From the NCBI GenBank assembly GCA_003532555.1, contig DOEU01000104.1, forward strand, positions 1,079-8,043: a stretch of 6,965 nt of DNA, read 5' to 3'. The notes beneath the pieces were generated by a model. The model worked only from the letters and a program-made list of their open reading frames with translations. It made no database searches and was not told where the DNA came from. Position 1 is the first letter of the stretch. Each line of letters opens with the position of its first letter. A program made the position numbers and the translations under genes. Source of the stretch: Verrucomicrobiota bacterium (GTDB lineage Bacteria > Verrucomicrobiota > Kiritimatiellia > Kiritimatiellales > Pontiellaceae). This document shows positions 5,638 to 6,965 of the stretch, in pieces.

Positions 5638-6965
5638 ATGATGGAAAAAAAAAGAACAGTAAACGAATTTGGGCACGTTGAAGGTGAAGGGCTGTATCGG
5701 GCTGATTTTGAGCACAGCAGTTGTGGGATTGGCTTTGTTGCGAATTTGAAGGGGTGCAAAAAGCACGCCGTGATTTCCGATGCACTTGGCATGTTAGCCT
5801 GTATGGAGCATCGGGGAGGAACGGGCTTTGATGTGAAGAGCGGTGATGGAGCAGGGATTCTATTGCAGATTCCACATGCCTTGTTCGCTGATGTGTGTCC
5901 TAAGATCGGAATCGAGCTTCCGGCGGCGGGTGAGTATGGCGTTGGTATGACATTTTTTCCGCAGGATGAGCAACAACAGATGGCTTGTAAGAAGCTCATT
6001 GAGCATCACTTAGATATCTTTGGATTGCCTTTGTTGGGGTATCGCGTGGTGCCCGTTGACAGCAGTGATTTGGGTCGCGATTCGGCGGAAACAGAGCCCA
6101 GTATTCAGCAGATATTCATTGGGAAGCCGGAGAATATAAGTGCGGAAGAGTTTGACAGAAAATTATTCGTGTTTCGAAAATATACCGAACGGGTTGCTAA
6201 TCAAGAAGTGGATGGAATCGGCTCGGAAGGGCTGAATATCATTTCATGCTCGTACAAGACAATTAATTACAAGGGGCAGTTAATCACGGAGCAGGTTCCA
6301 ACCTATTTTCTGGATCTACAAAATGAAATCACGACGAGTGCGATTGCATTGGTGCATTCTCGATTTTCTACAAACACATTCCCTTCGTGGAAATTAGCGC
6401 AGCCTTTCCGATACATTGCGCACAATGGTGAGATCAATACGAACAAGGGTAACATTAATTGGATGCGTGCCCGAGAGGTGTTGCTAACGTGTTCTGCGTT
6501 CAGTCGCGATGAGTTGGATATGATTTTCCCGATTTGTGATTTAGCTGCATCGGATAGTGCTAATTTAGATATGGCGATTGAGATGTTGGTTTTGAGCGGG
6601 CGATCATTGCCTCATGTGTTGATGATGTTGATTCCTGAAGCGTGGCAAAACGATAAGAATATGGCAAAAGCTAAAAAAGACTTTTATCGATATTCTTCCT
6701 CTCTAATGGAGCCTTGGGACGGACCAGCTTCAATAGTTTTTACTGATGGAACACAAGTTGGAGCGGTCTTAGATAGAAATGGTCTCAGACCCAGTAGATT
6801 TTATGTTACAGATAACGACAAAGTAATCATGGCTTCTGAAGTTGGCGTCCTAGAAGTTGAACCTAAAACCGTTTTAAAAAAAGGTAGGCTGCAGCCAGGA
6901 AAAATGTTTTTAATCGACTTTGAAAAAGGAAAATTAATTTCTGACGAAGAAATAAAAAAAGAAGT
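5638..6965 (+). CDS. gltB: Glutamate synthase large (alpha) subunit, N-terminal part (3' end outside window)
   Basis: GltB makes two glutamates from glutamine and 2-oxoglutarate with the small subunit or ferredoxin as electron donor. About 442 residues of a roughly 1500-residue protein are present, covering most of the class II glutamine amidotransferase domain. The nucleophile is Cys29 in SSCGIGFVANLKG, preceded by a 28-residue leader that would be removed to expose Cys as the N-terminus. EHRGGTGFDVKSGDGAG, HSRFSTNTFPSW (R242), HNGEINTNKGN (N263-G264, oxyanion hole), SDSANLD (D306), EPWDGPAS and DRNGLRPSRF are all conserved. Tandem ATGs at 5638 and 5641 begin the frame with no Shine-Dalgarno sequence nearby; GTG at 5596 with GGAGG 11 bases upstream is an alternative, giving a non-conserved extension. 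A nine-A run covers codons 3-5. Codon use changes sharply at about 6660 (see findings), so sequence beyond there may not belong to the same genome. Confidence 0.96.
   Translation, partial: MMEKKRTVNEFGHVEGEGLYRADFEHSSCGIGFVANLKGCKKHAVISDALGMLACMEHRGGTGFDVKSGDGAGILLQIPHALFADVCPKIGIELPAAGEYGVGMTFFPQDEQQQMACKKLIEHHLDIFGLPLLGYRVVPVDSSDLGRDSAETEPSIQQIFIGKPENISAEEFDRKLFVFRKYTERVANQEVDGIGSEGLNIISCSYKTINYKGQLITEQVPTYFLDLQNEITTSAIALVHSRFSTNTFPSWKLAQPFRYIAHNGEINTNKGNINWMRAREVLLTCSAFSRDELDMIFPICDLAASDSANLDMAIEMLVLSGRSLPHVLMMLIPEAWQNDKNMAKAKKDFYRYSSSLMEPWDGPASIVFTDGTQVGAVLDRNGLRPSRFYVTDNDKVIMASEVGVLEVEPKTVLKKGRLQPGKMFLIDFEKGKLISDEEIKKE

Noticed and set aside
5571..5999. Minus-strand open frames over the gltB start (142 and 79 residues)
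   Set aside because: They lie opposite a strongly conserved gltB coding region and their translations look like antisense shadow, rich in Ser, Pro and Cys with no domain.
1..6965. Search for a novel system: CRISPR, toxin-antitoxin, transposon, phage or RNA gene
   Set aside because: No direct repeat array, terminal inverted repeats, transposase or integrase, tRNA or rRNA signature or defence domain was seen; nearly all DNA is explained by housekeeping genes.

Overview
The window is ordinary bacterial chromosome, or possibly a complete short metagenomic contig. It opens inside one conserved gene (alaS) and closes inside another (gltB). Genes are tightly packed with overlapping stops and starts, third codon positions are moderately AT-leaning, and there is a lipoprotein with a clear lipobox plus a Sec-type exported protein. 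This points to a Gram-negative bacterium. The mix of divergent protein sequences and weak or absent Shine-Dalgarno sequences would suit the PVC group (Verrucomicrobiota or relatives), but this is a tentative impression and no 16S rRNA or other decisive marker is present.

Layout. (1) Positions 2-2715, plus strand: the C-terminal half of alanyl-tRNA synthetase; an AhpC/TSA-type thioredoxin-fold protein 10 bases downstream; then, after 97 bases that hold a possible promoter and a 12-bp palindrome, a coiled-coil lipoprotein. A rho-independent terminator follows the lipoprotein gene. (2) Positions 2770-3294, minus strand: apt, adenine phosphoribosyltransferase, convergent with the lipoprotein gene; its stop codon touches the T-tract of the shared terminator. 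(3) A 76-base divergent spacer with a good promoter candidate for the rightward unit. (4) Positions 3371-5477, plus strand: a three-gene unit of an unrecognised cysteine-containing exported protein, the ribosome-assembly GTPase rsgA, and a YbgC/FadM-like hotdog acyl-CoA thioesterase. The genes are joined by stop/start overlaps (TTGA and ATGA). (5) A 160-base gap, then the 5' part of gltB, the glutamate synthase large subunit, which runs off the end of the window.

Functionally these are mostly housekeeping genes: tRNA charging and editing, adenine salvage, 30S maturation, acyl-CoA or acyl-ACP hydrolysis and nitrogen assimilation. I found no mobile element, CRISPR array, RNA gene, toxin-antitoxin pair or defence system, and no novel multi-gene system. 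The items most worth a second look are an abrupt codon-usage change inside gltB near position 6660 (possible assembly chimera or recombination), the uncharacterised cysteine-containing exported protein tied to rsgA, and the likelihood that this protein is translated from a leaderless mRNA.
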